Shown in pieces: positions 63,517-64,000 of a DNA stretch of 64,000 nt. The notes under the pieces were generated by a model. The model was not told the origin of the DNA. It saw nothing but the letters and a program-made list of their open reading frames with translations, and did no database searches. Position numbers and translations under genes: made by a program. The stretch's first letter is position 1. Each line of letters begins with the position of its first letter. The stretch is from Acinetobacter calcoaceticus DSM 30006 = CIP 81.8 (GTDB lineage: Bacteria > Pseudomonadota > Gammaproteobacteria > Pseudomonadales > Moraxellaceae). The stretch lies in the NCBI RefSeq assembly GCF_000368965.1, contig NZ_KB849780.1, positions 868,145 to 932,144 of the forward strand. The letters are read 5' to 3'.

Positions 63517-64000
63517 ATGGCACAGTCTACATTTACAAATTCTTCGCTACAGCAACCATTAAAATTGGCATGTGGCATAACCATACCAAACCGTATTGCA
63601 AAGTCGGCCATGAGTGAACAATTGGCAGATCGACACGGTTCTCCCACCACAGACTTACAGCAACTTTATGCAGCATGGGCAAGAGGTGGAACTGGGTTGT
63701 TAGTTACGGGTAATGTGATGATTGACCATCGTGCTTTTGTTGAGCCACGAAATGTCGTTTTGCAAGATGAGCAATTTTTACAAGCCAATAAGTTATGGGC
63801 TCAGGCTGCTAAGGCCAATGGCAGCAAAATTATTATGCAGATTAACCATCCGGGTCGTGTTGCGGTTTTGCCACTTTTGAAAAAGCCGATCGCGCCCTCA
63901 GCAGTCGGGCTTGATTTACCTGCTATGAATATTATTCGTATTCCACGAGCGATGACTGAAGCAGATATTTTAGAGCAAATTAAACGCTTTGCTACAACCG
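63517..64000 (+). CDS. NADH:flavin oxidoreductase, 5' part (runs off the window)
   Basis: The frame from ATG 63517 stays open to the window end (161 codons). It shows the old yellow enzyme start (CGITIPNRIAKSAMSEQLAD, GTGLLVTGNVMIDHRAFVEPRNV, IMQINHPGR), with the FMN and substrate loops still to come. It is a relative of the enzyme at 55272. TTTAGGAATAATTACC precedes the ATG. Fourth gene of the SDR/decarboxylase/hydrolase operon. Confidence 0.85.
   Translation, partial: MAQSTFTNSSLQQPLKLACGITIPNRIAKSAMSEQLADRHGSPTTDLQQLYAAWARGGTGLLVTGNVMIDHRAFVEPRNVVLQDEQFLQANKLWAQAAKANGSKIIMQINHPGRVAVLPLLKKPIAPSAVGLDLPAMNIIRIPRAMTEADILEQIKRFATT

Overview
The window reads as chromosome of an Acinetobacter, most likely of the A. 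calcoaceticus-baumannii group. The DNA is AT-rich, a CatM-type regulator stands divergent from catB with ATAC-N7-GTAT boxes, OprD-family porins are embedded in catabolic operons, and the iac operon has the gene order iacH-A-B-I-C-D-E-F-G known from A. baumannii. I saw no tRNA or rRNA gene, no intact insertion sequence and no CRISPR array.

Left part (1-44,000), a catabolic supercluster. (1) iacR and iacHABICDEFG (308-8682) break indole-3-acetate down towards catechol. (2) feaR-tynA-porin-feaB (8881-15202) turns phenylethylamine-type amines into arylacetates. (3) catM, catBCA and catIJFD (15266-22654) take catechol through cis,cis-muconate and 3-oxoadipate to succinyl-CoA and acetyl-CoA, so the iac product is consumed next door. 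A TorF-type porin follows catM. (4) mhpDFE-porin-mhpC, a LysR gene, hcaE-F-C-B, mhpB, hcaD, two MFS transporters, a second LysR gene and mhpA (24016-41684) form a complete phenylpropionate/cinnamate and 3-hydroxyphenylpropionate meta-cleavage route to pyruvate, acetyl-CoA and succinate or fumarate. ppnP and an alpha/beta hydrolase follow.

Middle and right parts (44,000-64,000) hold redox and stress genes under small local regulators: a DJ-1/PfpI protein, an NDH-2-like flavoprotein with an Rrf2 regulator, a metallo-beta-lactamase-fold hydrolase with its TetR regulator, a second TetR, a glutamine-rich small protein, and an HxlR-controlled set (quinone oxidoreductase, SDR, two alpha/beta hydrolases of which the second has a premature stop, SCP2-like protein, old yellow enzyme, YciI, SDR). 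Then come an HxlR/QorB divergent pair and an AraC-headed operon (SDR, acetoacetate-decarboxylase-like protein, ferritin-like metal-dependent hydrolase, old yellow enzyme cut by the window edge).

The least explained pieces are non-coding. About 250 bp of nested palindromes (17335-17590) sit inside the cat operon between catJ and catF. A promoter-to-terminator non-coding unit (48954-49429) has a compact predicted fold that recalls phage immunity RNAs. Several operators can be paired with their regulators from sequence alone: TGAGT-N4-ACTCA for the TetR at 48158, a 23-bp box for the HxlR at 57795, tandem ACTTAC/GTAAGT boxes for the HxlR at 58342, and a 29-bp palindrome for the Rrf2 gene. Gene decay is visible in a deleted TetR copy (59750-59866), a dehydrogenase tail (50607-50744) and the interrupted hydrolase (53960-54829).
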